Shown here in pieces: positions 25,546 to 33,189 of a stretch of DNA of 64,000 nucleotides. Position numbers and translations under genes: made by a program. Origin of the DNA: RPQJ01 sp963706535 (GTDB taxonomy: Bacteria > Pseudomonadota > Gammaproteobacteria > Steroidobacterales > Steroidobacteraceae); assembly GCA_963706535.1 (NCBI GenBank), contig CAVPMU010000015.1, forward strand, positions 186,001-250,000, written 5' to 3'. Under the pieces are notes generated by a model, which did not search any database, was not told the DNA's origin, and worked only from the letters and a program-made list of their open reading frames with translations. How positions within the stretch are numbered: position 1 is the first letter of the stretch; every line of letters begins with the position of its first letter.

Positions 25546-26447
25546 CGCCGGTGCTGGCCCTTGGCGCGCGCGTCCCCGGCGGCGAACATCGCATCCTTCA
25601 GGCGGAAGATCGTCGAGATGTCCTCGTCGCCATGGCCCTGCTCGACCAGCCGCTGGTAAGCCTCGAGCGTCGCCTCGACCACGGGCAGCTCGACGCCGTG
25701 TCGCGCGGCCATGTCCTGGCAGATGCGCAGGTCCTTCTCGTGCAGGCGCACGCGGAAGCCGGGCGGATACTCGTCGCGGACCATGTTGGGAGCCCGGTGC
25801 ACGAAGTACCAGCTCGACCCGGCGCCCTTGCCGAGCGTCTCGACCAGTTGTGCGAGCGGCAGGCCCTCGGCCTTGGCGAAGGCCATCGCCTCGGCGACCG
25901 CCTGGATGATCCCGGCGCACATGATCTGGTTGGTGGCCTTGGCCGCCTGGCCCGCGCCACTCGGGCCGAAGTGCGTGATGGCGTGCCCCATGGCGGCCAG
26001 CACCGGACGGGCGCGTTCGAACGCCGCCTGCGAGCCGCCGACCATGATGGCGAGCGTGCCCTTCGCGGCACCCTCGACGCCGCCGCTCACCGGGGCATCG
26101 AGGAATTCCGCGGAGGCGCGGGACAGGCGGCGCGCCGCCTCGCGGGCCGTGTCCGCGCTCACGGTCGAGCAGTCGATCACGATCGAGCCGGGACGCAGGG
26201 CTGGCAGCATGGCGTCGACGACCGCGAGCACGTCTTCGTCCGCCGAGACGCAGGTCACGACGAAGTCGCACTCCGCGGCCAGCACCGCGGGACGGTGGGC
26301 CGCCTCGACGCCGAGCTCGGCCGCGAGGTCCGCCGCCCGCGAGGCCGTGCGATTCCAGACACTGCGCAACAATCCGGCCGCGTGCAGGTTGCGGGCCATC
26401 CCGCGCCCCATGGCGCCGAGCCCGATGAAGCCTGTCGCGGGAGCCAC
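25542..26447 (-). CDS. 3-hydroxyisobutyrate dehydrogenase family NAD(P)-dependent oxidoreductase
   Basis: 301 residues from a GTG. N-terminal Rossmann motif FIGLGAMGRGMARNL, substrate signature FLDAPVSGGVEGAAKGTL, and catalytic Lys in GAGQAAKATNQIM. Reduces or oxidises a beta-hydroxy acid; family members act on hydroxyisobutyrate, tartronate semialdehyde or succinic semialdehyde. Substrate not resolved. Possibly co-transcribed with algZ-algR. Confidence 0.9.
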   Translation of the reverse strand: MAPATGFIGLGAMGRGMARNLHAAGLLRSVWNRTASRAADLAAELGVEAAHRPAVLAAECDFVVTCVSADEDVLAVVDAMLPALRPGSIVIDCSTVSADTAREAARRLSRASAEFLDAPVSGGVEGAAKGTLAIMVGGSQAAFERARPVLAAMGHAITHFGPSGAGQAAKATNQIMCAGIIQAVAEAMAFAKAEGLPLAQLVETLGKGAGSSWYFVHRAPNMVRDEYPPGFRVRLHEKDLRICQDMAARHGVELPVVEATLEAYQRLVEQGHGDEDISTIFRLKDAMFAAGDARAKGQHRR

Positions 26448-26449
26448 GG

Positions 26450-26914
26450 TCAGTTGCTTCCGCAGAACTCTTCCATGGTCTTCTTGGCGCGTTCCCGCGT
26501 TGCGTCGATCTCCGCGTCGTCGAGGTAGCGGCGCTCGCCTTCGGTCGCGCCGGGCTCGAACAGGCGGCGCGCATTCATGTACGACTGGTACCGGTCGCGC
26601 GCTTCCTGGCAGCGCTTCGCGCGGTCCTCCGCAGAGAGTTCCTTCGCCTTGGCGGACTCCGCCGCCTTGGCCGCCGCGTCCGCGCGCGTCTTGTCGGACT
26701 CCGAGTAGCGCTTCATCTGCTCCTCGTAGCGCTGCTGCACCCCGACGGTGTCGGTGGTGGCGGTCTTCACGTCGAGCTTCTCAGCCGGCAGCGTCATGGG
26801 CTTGTCGGTGTAGACGGGCTGCCCCTTGGCATCCCTGGTCCGGTACACCTCGCTCGCCTGGGCGCCCGTGGCGAGCGCGAGTGCAATGATCACGGTCAGC
26901 ATGGGCTTCATCAT
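26450..26914 (-). CDS. Periplasmic DUF4124-like protein
   Basis: 154 residues. Signal peptide MMKPMLTVIIALALATGAQAS, then the DUF4124 pattern EVYRTRDAKGQPVYTDKPM and a charged coiled-coil tail with two cysteines (KRCQEARD and EEFCGSN) that could pair. Function of the family is unknown. It lies 2 bp upstream of the dehydrogenase gene. The 185 bp upstream to the amt gene hold only the amt terminator. Confidence 0.8.
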   Translation of the reverse strand: MMKPMLTVIIALALATGAQASEVYRTRDAKGQPVYTDKPMTLPAEKLDVKTATTDTVGVQQRYEEQMKRYSESDKTRADAAAKAAESAKAKELSAEDRAKRCQEARDRYQSYMNARRLFEPGATEGERRYLDDAEIDATRERAKKTMEEFCGSN

Positions 26915-27018
26915 CGCAGCCTCCGTAGCAGCGGCCGGAGTCTAGCAGGAAGCGCCGCGGGTGCCGCCCGGCCGCCCGTGCCGGGTCCGGGATTTGCGAC
27001 GTGCTGCCCCGCGCAGCC

Positions 27019-27046
27019 AAAAAAAAGCGGGCGCCGAAGCGCCCGC
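27019..27046 (-). terminator. Rho-independent terminator after amt
   Basis: On the minus strand GCGGGCGC-TTCG-GCGCCCGC is followed by a run of eight T. It is a perfect 8-bp stem with a UUCG tetraloop, 54 bp beyond the amt stop codon. Confidence 0.93.
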
Positions 27047-27099
27047 AAGCGGGGGAGAGGGCGACCGGACCAGGAACCGGCCGCCCTCCACAGACACCG

Positions 27100-28449
27100 T
27101 CAGAGGTTGTAGCCGCGCTCGTCGTGCAGGGCGAGGTCGAGGCCGAGCGTCTCCTCTTCGGCGGAGACCCGGAGTCCCATCACCGCGTCCACGAGCTTGA
27201 GGATCACGTAGGTCAGCACGCCCGTGTACACGATCGTGAACAGCACGCTCTTGACCTGGATCCACACCTGGCCGCCGATCGTGGCGTCGCCCGGGTCCCA
27301 CACGCCGCCGAGCGCCGGGAAGGCGAACACGCCGGTGAGGACCGCGCCCACGATGCCGCCGACCGCGTGCACGCCGAAGACGTTGAGCGAGTCGTCGTAG
27401 CCGAGCGCGCGCTTCAGCCGGGTGGACGCCAGGAAGCAGAGCAGTCCGGACGCCGCGCCGATGACGAGCGCTCCCATGGGGCCGACCGTTCCCGAGGCCG
27501 GGGTGATCGCGACCAGTCCCGCCACCGCGCCCGAGGCGATGCCGAGCACGCTCGGCTTGCCGTGCGAAACCCACTCCGAGAACATCCAGGCCAGCGCCGC
27601 GGCAGCCGTGGCGATCTGCGTCACGAGCATGGCCATGCCCGCGGAGCCGCCGGCGCTCACGGCGCTGCCGGCGTTGAAGCCGAACCAGCCGACCCACAGC
27701 ATGGCGGCGCCGATCACCGTCAGCGTCATGTTGTGCGGGGCCATCGCCGTTCCCGGGAAGCCCTTGCGCTTGCCGAGCACCAGCGCGGCGACCAGGCCGG
27801 CAATGCCGGCGTTGATGTGCACCACGGTGCCGCCCGCGAAGTCGAGCACGCCCCAGTCCCACATCAGCGCGCCGTCGCCGCTCCACACCATGTGCGTCAT
27901 GGAGGTGTAGACGATGGTGAACCACAGGCCGAGGAACACGAGCATGGAGGAGAACTTCATGCGCTCGGCGAAGGCGCCCACGATGAGGGCCGGCGTGATG
28001 ATCGCGAAGGTCATCTGGAAGGTCGCGAACACGGACTCGGGGATGGTGGCGACGAGCGAGTCGACGCCGACGCCCGCGAGGAAGGCCTTGCCGAACCCGC
28101 CGAAGATGGAGTTGAAGTTGATCTCGCCCGCCGTCATGCCGGTGGTGTCGAACGCGAGGCTGTAGCCGTACACGGTCCACAGCACCGTCATGAGGCCGGT
28201 GACCGCGAAGCACTGCATCAGGATGGACAGCACGTTCTTCGAACGCACCATGCCGCCGTAGAACAGCGCGAGGCCCGGGATCGTCATGAACAGGACCAGC
28301 ACGGTGGAGGTCAGCATCCACGCCGTGTCGCCGGAATCGAGCGTCGGCGCCTCGTCCTGCGCGTGGCCTGTGAGCGGCGCGAGCAGGGGGAGCAGGGCCA
28401 GCGCGTAGCGCAGGGTGCCGTTGATGCCTGGAAGTCTCGGTCGAATCAC
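27100..28449 (-). CDS. amt: Ammonium transporter Amt
   Basis: 449 residues from GTG 28449, chosen because AGGAGA lies 7 bp upstream; a GTG overlapping the glnK stop (28503) would add 18 unlikely residues. Signal sequence ending GHAQ, then eleven membrane helices: PGLALFYGGMVRSKN, the Phe-gate and His region (VHINAGIAGLVAAL), and TRLKRALGYDDSLNVFGVHAVGGIVGAVLTG. Moves ammonium inward and is blocked by GlnK when nitrogen is ample. Forms the glnK-amt operon and ends in a strong terminator. Confidence 0.96.
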   Translation of the reverse strand: MIRPRLPGINGTLRYALALLPLLAPLTGHAQDEAPTLDSGDTAWMLTSTVLVLFMTIPGLALFYGGMVRSKNVLSILMQCFAVTGLMTVLWTVYGYSLAFDTTGMTAGEINFNSIFGGFGKAFLAGVGVDSLVATIPESVFATFQMTFAIITPALIVGAFAERMKFSSMLVFLGLWFTIVYTSMTHMVWSGDGALMWDWGVLDFAGGTVVHINAGIAGLVAALVLGKRKGFPGTAMAPHNMTLTVIGAAMLWVGWFGFNAGSAVSAGGSAGMAMLVTQIATAAAALAWMFSEWVSHGKPSVLGIASGAVAGLVAITPASGTVGPMGALVIGAASGLLCFLASTRLKRALGYDDSLNVFGVHAVGGIVGAVLTGVFAFPALGGVWDPGDATIGGQVWIQVKSVLFTIVYTGVLTYVILKLVDAVMGLRVSAEEETLGLDLALHDERGYNL

Positions 28450-28499
28450 GGTAGGTCTCCTGGTGCTCTCGGGAAAACTGGGGAGTGCCGCGGTCGTGT

Positions 28500-28838
28500 T
28501 CACACGGCCTCGGCGCCACTCTCGCCGGTGCGGATCCGCACGGCCTGGTGAAGCTGGGTGACGAAGATCTTGCCGTCGCCGACCTTGCCGGTACGCGCGA
28601 CGTTGGTGATCGCCTCGATCACCTGCTCGACCACGGTGTCGTCCACCGCGATCTCGACCTTGGTCTTGGGCAGGAAGTCGACGCGGTACTCCGCGCCGCG
28701 GTACAGCTCGGTGTGGCCGCGCTGGCGGCCGAAGCCCTGCACCTCGGTGACCGTCACGCCCTGCACGCCGAGGTCGGCAATGGCCTGCCGGACCTCATCG
28801 AGCTTGAAGGGCTTGATGACCGCGGTGATGAGCTTCAT
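28500..28838 (-). CDS. glnK: PII nitrogen regulatory protein GlnK
   Basis: 112 residues, full PII length. KLITAVIKPFKLDEVRQAI at the start, the T-loop with uridylylated Tyr51 (GHTELYRGAEYRVDFLPK), and the B/C loops (GKVGDGKIFV). It senses 2-oxoglutarate and ATP/ADP and gates Amt. A sigma-54 type promoter lies about 45 bp upstream. Confidence 0.97.
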   Translation of the reverse strand: MKLITAVIKPFKLDEVRQAIADLGVQGVTVTEVQGFGRQRGHTELYRGAEYRVDFLPKTKVEIAVDDTVVEQVIEAITNVARTGKVGDGKIFVTQLHQAVRIRTGESGAEAV

Positions 28839-28881
28839 TGGCAGGCGCCTCCGGATCCTGTTCGGGTTCCGGGGACCTCAA

Positions 28882-28897
28882 TGCAGGAAGCGTGCCA
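28882..28897 (-). promoter_or_regulatory. Sigma-54 promoter of glnK-amt
   Basis: Minus strand TGGCACGCTTCCTGCA matches TGGCAC-N5-TTGCA, with GG at -24 and GC at -12 exactly 10 bp apart. Predicted transcription start near 28870, about 30 bp before the glnK ATG. NtrC-dependent nitrogen control is the known pattern for glnK-amt. Clear NtrC sites were not found. Confidence 0.8.
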
Positions 28898-29012
28898 CCC
28901 TCCATGCACCGCTCGGTCTGGCGCTTTTTCCTGGTGGCCGCCTCCACCTGCACCATCTTGGCGCGCTGGCAGTCCGCGCCCGCCTCACCTCGGAGCGCCT
29001 CTCCTCCTCCCC

Positions 29013-29090
29013 CCACTAACCGCCAACCGCTGATCACCAACCGCTCTCTTCCTCGTACACTATCCGCTATCCGCTATCCGCTATCCGCTC
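29013..29090. repeat. Heptamer repeat element, one-armed (copy 4), before ubiK
   Basis: Reads CACTAACCGC, CAACCGC, TGATCAC, CAACCGC, TCTCTTCCTCGTACAC and then TATCCGC four times, ending 3 bp before the ubiK ATG. It looks like the right half of the palindromic elements without a matching left arm. The rest of the glnK-ubiK gap (28898-29012) shows nothing else I can name. Confidence 0.78.
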
Positions 29091-29093
29091 GCC

Positions 29094-29339
29094 ATGCCCC
29101 TCGACCCACGCCTGATCGATGACCTGGCCCGGCGCCTCGCCGGCTCCGTTCCCGAGAGCGTCTCCGCACTGCGGCGCGACCTCGAACAGAACTTCAAGGG
29201 CGTGCTGCAGGGCGGGCTCGCGAAGTTCGACCTCGTCACCCGGGAGGAATTCGACGTGCAGGCGGCGGTGCTCAGGCGCACGCGCGAGAAGCTCGCGGCG
29301 CTCGAGCAGCGCATGGCGGAGATCGAGTCCGCGAAGTAG
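29094..29339 (+). CDS. ubiK: Ubiquinone biosynthesis accessory factor UbiK (BMFP family)
   Basis: 81 residues. Matches the YqiC/UbiK family: amphipathic N-terminal helix (DPRLIDDLARRLAGSVPESVSALRRDLEQNFKGVLQ), FDLVTREEFDVQ, and a C-terminal coiled coil (VLRRTREKLAALEQRMAEIE). Known to bind UbiJ in the Ubi complex. No Shine-Dalgarno: TATCCGC repeats run up to the start codon. Confidence 0.92.
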   Translation: MPLDPRLIDDLARRLAGSVPESVSALRRDLEQNFKGVLQGGLAKFDLVTREEFDVQAAVLRRTREKLAALEQRMAEIESAK

Positions 29340-29345
29340 CAGGAC

Positions 29346-30107
29346 TCAGGGCAGCAGTCGCGGCGCCACGTCCACGACGATCACCAGCCCCATCACGACC
29401 AGGAAGACGCCGAAGATCCTGCGCAGCAGGGGCTGCGGCAGCCGGCGGCCGAGGCGATGGCCGGCGAAGCTTCCCACGATTCCGACCGCGGCGACGGTGA
29501 GCAGGACCGGCCAGTCGAGTTCCAGGTCCTGTCCGGCCAGCACCTGCCGGTACTTCGCGAAGCCGGCGAACGAGTTCAGCGCGATCACGGCCAGGCTGGT
29601 GCCGACGGCACTCAGCATCGAGACGCCGGCGAGCAGCACGAGTGCCGGCACGATCAGGAACCCGCCCCCGACCCCGACCAGCCCGCTCAGTATTCCCACG
29701 CCCGTTCCGCCCGCGACCACCGCGAGCCGTCGTGGCTCGTGCCTGGCGGGCTGCAGGGGACCGCTCCGCAACATCCGCCAGGCCGCGATCAGCATCACCG
29801 CCGCGAACAGCGCGATTTGCAGCGAGCCGGGCACCCAGCGGGAGAGCGTCGCGCCTAGCCATGCGCCTGCCATGCCCGGCAGGCCGAACCACAGCACCTT
29901 GCGCCAGTCGACCTGGCGGCCGAGCGCGTACGGGACGCAGCCGGCGCTCGCGATCAGGCCCACCACCAGCAGCGACCCGCCGATGGCCAGCTTGTCGGGC
30001 TGGCCGACCAGGTAATGGAGCACCGGAACGGTGAGGATCGAGCCGCCGGAGCCGAGCAGGCCGAGGCTCAGGCCGATCGCGAGTGCACCCAGCAGGGTCG
30101 GCAGCAC
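29346..30107 (-). CDS. TauE/SafE family sulfite exporter-like protein
   Basis: 253 residues from GTG 30107. About eight membrane helices with the duplicated family motif (LGLLGSGGSILTVPVLHYLVG and GILSGLVGVGGGFLIVPALVL). Family members export sulfite, sulfonates or thiosulfate. It follows the BigR-type regulator gene by 13 bp and is presumably co-transcribed with it. In this context it would move sulfite or thiosulfate produced by persulfide oxidation. Confidence 0.9.
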   Translation of the reverse strand: MLPTLLGALAIGLSLGLLGSGGSILTVPVLHYLVGQPDKLAIGGSLLVVGLIASAGCVPYALGRQVDWRKVLWFGLPGMAGAWLGATLSRWVPGSLQIALFAAVMLIAAWRMLRSGPLQPARHEPRRLAVVAGGTGVGILSGLVGVGGGFLIVPALVLLAGVSMLSAVGTSLAVIALNSFAGFAKYRQVLAGQDLELDWPVLLTVAAVGIVGSFAGHRLGRRLPQPLLRRIFGVFLVVMGLVIVVDVAPRLLP

Positions 30108-30120
30108 GGCCCGGGGTCCG

Positions 30121-30516
30121 TCAGTCGCCGCCGGGCCGCCGCCCGGTCGCGCCCGCCGCGGGTCCGGAATCCCTTGCCGGCGATCCGGGCGCACAATAGA
30201 TGTTCTCCAGCAGCGCCAGCACCCGGGTCGCCGGGCCGTCGGGCAGGGAGTAGTGGATGGTCTGCGCCTCGCGTCGTGTATCGACGAACCCGGCCTCGCG
30301 CAGCAGCGCGAGGTGCTGCGACAGTGCGGACTGGCTCAGTGCGAGGCGCTGGTGCAGTTCCCCGACCGACAGCGGACCCCCGAGCAGGTTGCAGAGGATC
30401 AGCAGCCGCTGCTCGTTGCCGAGCGCCTTCAGCATCTGCGCGGCATCCGCCGCATGCGCCGCCATCTGCTCGTGGGCGCTGGCGGCGGGTTCGGGACTGT
30501 GATCGGGCGGCGGCAT
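30121..30516 (-). CDS. bigR: ArsR-family persulfide sensor, BigR/SqrR-like
   Basis: 131 residues from ATG 30516 (GGAGG upstream and downstream of its predicted promoter). ArsR/SmtB winged helix: LKALGNEQRLLILCNLLGGPLSVGELHQRL, ALSQSALSQHLALLREAGFV. Two cysteines, in LLILCNLL and ENIYCAPG, match the pair that forms a di- or tetrasulfide in BigR/SqrR and releases DNA. Divergent from a persulfide dioxygenase gene, whose promoter carries a matching palindrome. Confidence 0.88.
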   Translation of the reverse strand: MPPPDHSPEPAASAHEQMAAHAADAAQMLKALGNEQRLLILCNLLGGPLSVGELHQRLALSQSALSQHLALLREAGFVDTRREAQTIHYSLPDGPATRVLALLENIYCAPGSPARDSGPAAGATGRRPGGD

Positions 30517-30546
30517 GCGCGCGGACCTCCGGTGGCTGGCGCGGGA

Positions 30547-30589
30547 ATTGTATTTCAGCATTGACTAATTTAGCAATCACTAATATTCT
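30547..30589. promoter_or_regulatory. Divergent bigR/persulfide dioxygenase promoters with BigR operator
   Basis: Plus strand: TTGACT (30561-30566), 17-bp spacer, TATTCT (30584-30589), leading to the dioxygenase gene. The spacer contains the palindrome TTAGCAATCACTAA (30570-30583). Minus strand: TTGCTA, 18-bp spacer, TACAAT (30547-30552) for bigR. The operator overlaps both promoters, so one bound repressor would silence both directions. Confidence 0.75.
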
Positions 30590-30614
30590 CGTCGCCGACC
30601 TCCCTGGAGCCGAC

Positions 30615-31487
30615 ATGCAGCCGACCGTCACTCCCTTCCTGCACGAGCCGACCGGCACGTGGTCCTACGTGGTGGCGGATCCCGCCACCCGCGCGGCCGT
30701 GATCGTCGACCCGGTACTCGACTACGACTGGCGGTCGGGCCGAACCGGGACGGCCTCTGCGGACCGGATCGTGGCGCACTGCAAGGAAGCCGGGCTCGCC
30801 GTGCAGTGGATCCTCGAGACCCACGCCCATGCGGATCACCTGTCCTCCGCGAAGGTACTGCAGGCGCAACTCGGCAGCGGCATCGCCATCGGTGCCGGCA
30901 TCCGGCAGGTCCAGGCGACCTTCAAGGGTGTGTTCGGGCTGGGCGAGGAGTTCCGTCCCGACGGCAGCCAGTTCGACCGGCTGCTCGAAGACGGGGACGT
31001 GCTCGACCTCGGCGCTATCCCGGGTCGGGTAATCGGGACGCCGGGCCACACCAGCGACAGCGTGACCTACCTGTTCGGCGATGCGCTGTTCGTCGGCGAC
31101 ACCATCTTCATGCCCGACGGCGGTTCCGCACGTTGCGATTTCCCCGGCGGCGACGCGGCCGAGCTCTATCGTTCCATCCAGCGGCTCTACGCGCTGCCGC
31201 CCGCGACGCGCGTCTTCGTCTGCCACGACTACGCACCCGGCGGCCGCGAGCTGCGCTGCGAGACGACCATCGCGGCACAACGCAGCTCGAACATCCACGT
31301 GCGCGAGGGCACGAGCGAGCACGAGTTCGTGGCGATGCGCCGGGCGCGCGACGCCACGCTGGCCGTGCCGAACCTGATCATCCCGTCGGTGCAGGTCAAC
31401 ATCCGCGCCGGCGCGATGCCGCCTCCGGACGCCGATGGCGTGAGCTACCTGCGGGTGCCCCTGAACCGCATCGGCCGCCCCCTCTGA
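30615..31487 (+). CDS. Persulfide dioxygenase-like metallo-beta-lactamase protein (Blh)
   Basis: 290 residues; GGAG 6 bp before ATG. Metallo-beta-lactamase fold with THAHADHLSSA (metal ligands), GTPGHTSDSV, VGDTIFMPDGGSARCDFPGG and VFVCHDY. The GG-x-x-R-x-D-F-PGG stretch is the ETHE1/Blh hallmark of persulfide dioxygenases, which oxidise glutathione persulfide to sulfite using iron. First gene of the sulfide operon and directly under the BigR-type promoter. Confidence 0.92.
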   Translation: MQPTVTPFLHEPTGTWSYVVADPATRAAVIVDPVLDYDWRSGRTGTASADRIVAHCKEAGLAVQWILETHAHADHLSSAKVLQAQLGSGIAIGAGIRQVQATFKGVFGLGEEFRPDGSQFDRLLEDGDVLDLGAIPGRVIGTPGHTSDSVTYLFGDALFVGDTIFMPDGGSARCDFPGGDAAELYRSIQRLYALPPATRVFVCHDYAPGGRELRCETTIAAQRSSNIHVREGTSEHEFVAMRRARDATLAVPNLIIPSVQVNIRAGAMPPPDADGVSYLRVPLNRIGRPL

Positions 31488-31495
31488 CCTTCTCC

Positions 31496-31519
31496 CACTA
31501 ACCCCTAACCCCTAGTCAC
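31496..31519. repeat. Heptamer repeat element remnant (copy 5)
   Basis: CACTAACCCCTAACCCCTAG then TCAC: two TAACCCC units and TAGTCAC, ending 5 bp before the rhodanese start codon. No left arm is present; it fills most of the 37-bp gap and replaces the ribosome binding site position. Confidence 0.7.
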
Positions 31520-31524
31520 TTCCC

Positions 31525-31881
31525 ATGACCCAAGTCACCGACGCCACCCCCGAGCAAGTCCATGCCTGGCTGAAGAACGGCGAGATCCTGCTCGTCGACG
31601 TCCGCGAGGCGAACGAGTACGCCTTCGAGCGCATCCACGGCGCGCTGCTCTTCCCGCTCTCGACGTTCGACGCGAGCGCGCTGCCGACGGAGGGGCGCAA
31701 GCTCGTCCTGCAGTGCGGGTCCGGCAAGCGCTCGCTGATGGCGGCGCACAAGCTGCAGGCGGCCGGACACGCGCAGTTGACGCACCTCGCGGGCGGCCTC
31801 CAGGCCTGGAAGGCAGCGGGACTGCCCGTCATCCGCATCGACCCGCAGACCGGCCGCGTCGTCGACGACGGCAGGCGCTGA
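31525..31881 (+). CDS. Single-domain rhodanese
   Basis: 118 residues. One rhodanese domain with active-site loop LQCGSGKRS (Cys about residue 72) and the typical start LLVDVREANEYAFERIHGALLFP. Transfers sulfane sulfur between persulfide carriers. In this operon it would shuttle sulfur from SQR to thiols or between glutathione persulfide and thiosulfate. Confidence 0.93.
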   Translation: MTQVTDATPEQVHAWLKNGEILLVDVREANEYAFERIHGALLFPLSTFDASALPTEGRKLVLQCGSGKRSLMAAHKLQAAGHAQLTHLAGGLQAWKAAGLPVIRIDPQTGRVVDDGRR

Positions 31882-31904
31882 GTGACTGCAAGGAGCGAAA
31901 CGAC

Positions 31905-32105
31905 ATGAGCATCGACCGCATCGTCCTGGCCTTCGCGGGCCTCGTGATCCTGGTGAGCCTGCTGCTCGGGCTGTACGTGAGCCCCAACTGGTACTGGCTC
32001 ACCGCGTTCGTCGGCGCCAACCTGTTCCAATCCGCGTTCAGCGGCTTCTGCCCGCTCGCCCTGGTCCTGCGCAAGCTCGGCGTGCAGCCGGGTGCGGCGT
32101 TCTGA
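31905..32105 (+). CDS. DUF2892 inner-membrane protein (YgaP tail-like)
   Basis: 66 residues, AGGAG 9 bp upstream of ATG. Two membrane helices (about 8-26 and 31-48) with NLFQSAFSGFCPLALVLRKLG, the DUF2892 signature. In E. coli YgaP this segment is fused to a rhodanese; here it is a separate gene directly behind one. The Cys in FCPL may take part in sulfur or thiocyanate handling. Confidence 0.9.
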   Translation: MSIDRIVLAFAGLVILVSLLLGLYVSPNWYWLTAFVGANLFQSAFSGFCPLALVLRKLGVQPGAAF

Positions 32106-32124
32106 GCGCCGGGCGACGCTCTTC

Positions 32125-33189
32125 ATGACGCGAGCCACACCCGGGCGCTGCGCGACCGCGATACTGGCCCTGCTGGCGGGCCTCGTCCCCTGCGGCGCGG
32201 GCGTGGCCGCGGGCGCAGCCGGCGGGCTCGCCACGCAGCGCATCGATCTCGAATCGGCACCCGCCGAGCGCCTGCTCGACGGCACGGTCGAGGCCGTCCA
32301 CCAGTCCACCGTCTCTGCGCAGACCGCAGGCCGGGTGACCGACATCCTGTTCGACGTGAACGACGTGGTGTCCGCGGGCGCGCTGATCGTGCGCATCCGC
32401 AGCACCGAGCAGGTCTCGGGCCTGACCCAGGCGCAGGCCGCGCTGAACGAAGCGACCGCGCGGGAAGCCGAGGCGCAGTTGCGCTACAGGCGCATCGACG
32501 ACATGTACCAGCGTCGCGTCGTTGCGAAGGCCACGCTGGACGAGGCGAGCGCCGCGCGTGACGCCGCCGTCGCGCGCCTCGTTGCGGCGCGGGCGGGCCT
32601 CGACGCCGCGCGCGAGGGCGTCGCCTACACCGAGATCCGCGCGCCGTACTCGGGCGTGGTGACGCAGAAGCACGTGCAGGTCGGCGAGACCGTCGCGCCG
32701 GGGGCGCCGCTCATGACGGGTGCGTCGCTCGACGAGCTCAGGGTCGTGGTCGAGGTGCCGCAGAGCGTGATCGAGCAGGTGCGGCAGGTGCGCAAGGCCG
32801 CGGTCTACGTGGACGGCGGACGCATCGAGTCCAGTACGCTGACGATCTTCCCGTCGGCGCAGCCCGAATCGAACACCTTCCGTGCGCGGATCGAGCTGCC
32901 GAAGGACGTGCGGGGACTCGCGCCCGGAATGTTCGTCAAGGTCGGCCTGCTGACCGGCGAAGCCAGCCGCCTGCTCGTGCCGCGAAGCGCCGTGGTCGAG
33001 CGCAGCGAAATGCGCGCTCTCTACGTGGTCGCGCCCGACGGCCGCGTGGCGCTGCGACAGGTGCGGCTCGGGCACGCGCGCGGCGACCGCGTCGAGATCC
33101 TCGCCGGTCTCGCGGCCGGAGAGACGATCGCACTCGATCCGGCCGCGGCAGGACTCGAGGCCCGTCGTCCCGTGGGCAAGCATGACTGA
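32125..33189 (+). CDS. RND efflux periplasmic adaptor subunit
   Basis: 354 residues from ATG 32125. Signal peptide, then the lipoyl/beta-barrel adaptor fold: TVSAQTAGRVTDILFDVNDVV, a coiled-coil hairpin (QAQAALNEATAREAEAQLRYRRI...), IRAPYSGVVTQKHVQVGETV and RSAVVERSEMRALYVVAPDGRV. It links the RND pump to the TolC-like channel encoded downstream. Its last 8 bp overlap the pump gene. Confidence 0.92.
   Translation: MTRATPGRCATAILALLAGLVPCGAGVAAGAAGGLATQRIDLESAPAERLLDGTVEAVHQSTVSAQTAGRVTDILFDVNDVVSAGALIVRIRSTEQVSGLTQAQAALNEATAREAEAQLRYRRIDDMYQRRVVAKATLDEASAARDAAVARLVAARAGLDAAREGVAYTEIRAPYSGVVTQKHVQVGETVAPGAPLMTGASLDELRVVVEVPQSVIEQVRQVRKAAVYVDGGRIESSTLTIFPSAQPESNTFRARIELPKDVRGLAPGMFVKVGLLTGEASRLLVPRSAVVERSEMRALYVVAPDGRVALRQVRLGHARGDRVEILAGLAAGETIALDPAAAGLEARRPVGKHD

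Noticed and set aside
28898..29012. NtrC enhancer sites upstream of glnK
   Set aside because: GCACC half sites occur but the spacing to GGTGC-like partners is 5 or 9 bp rather than 7.
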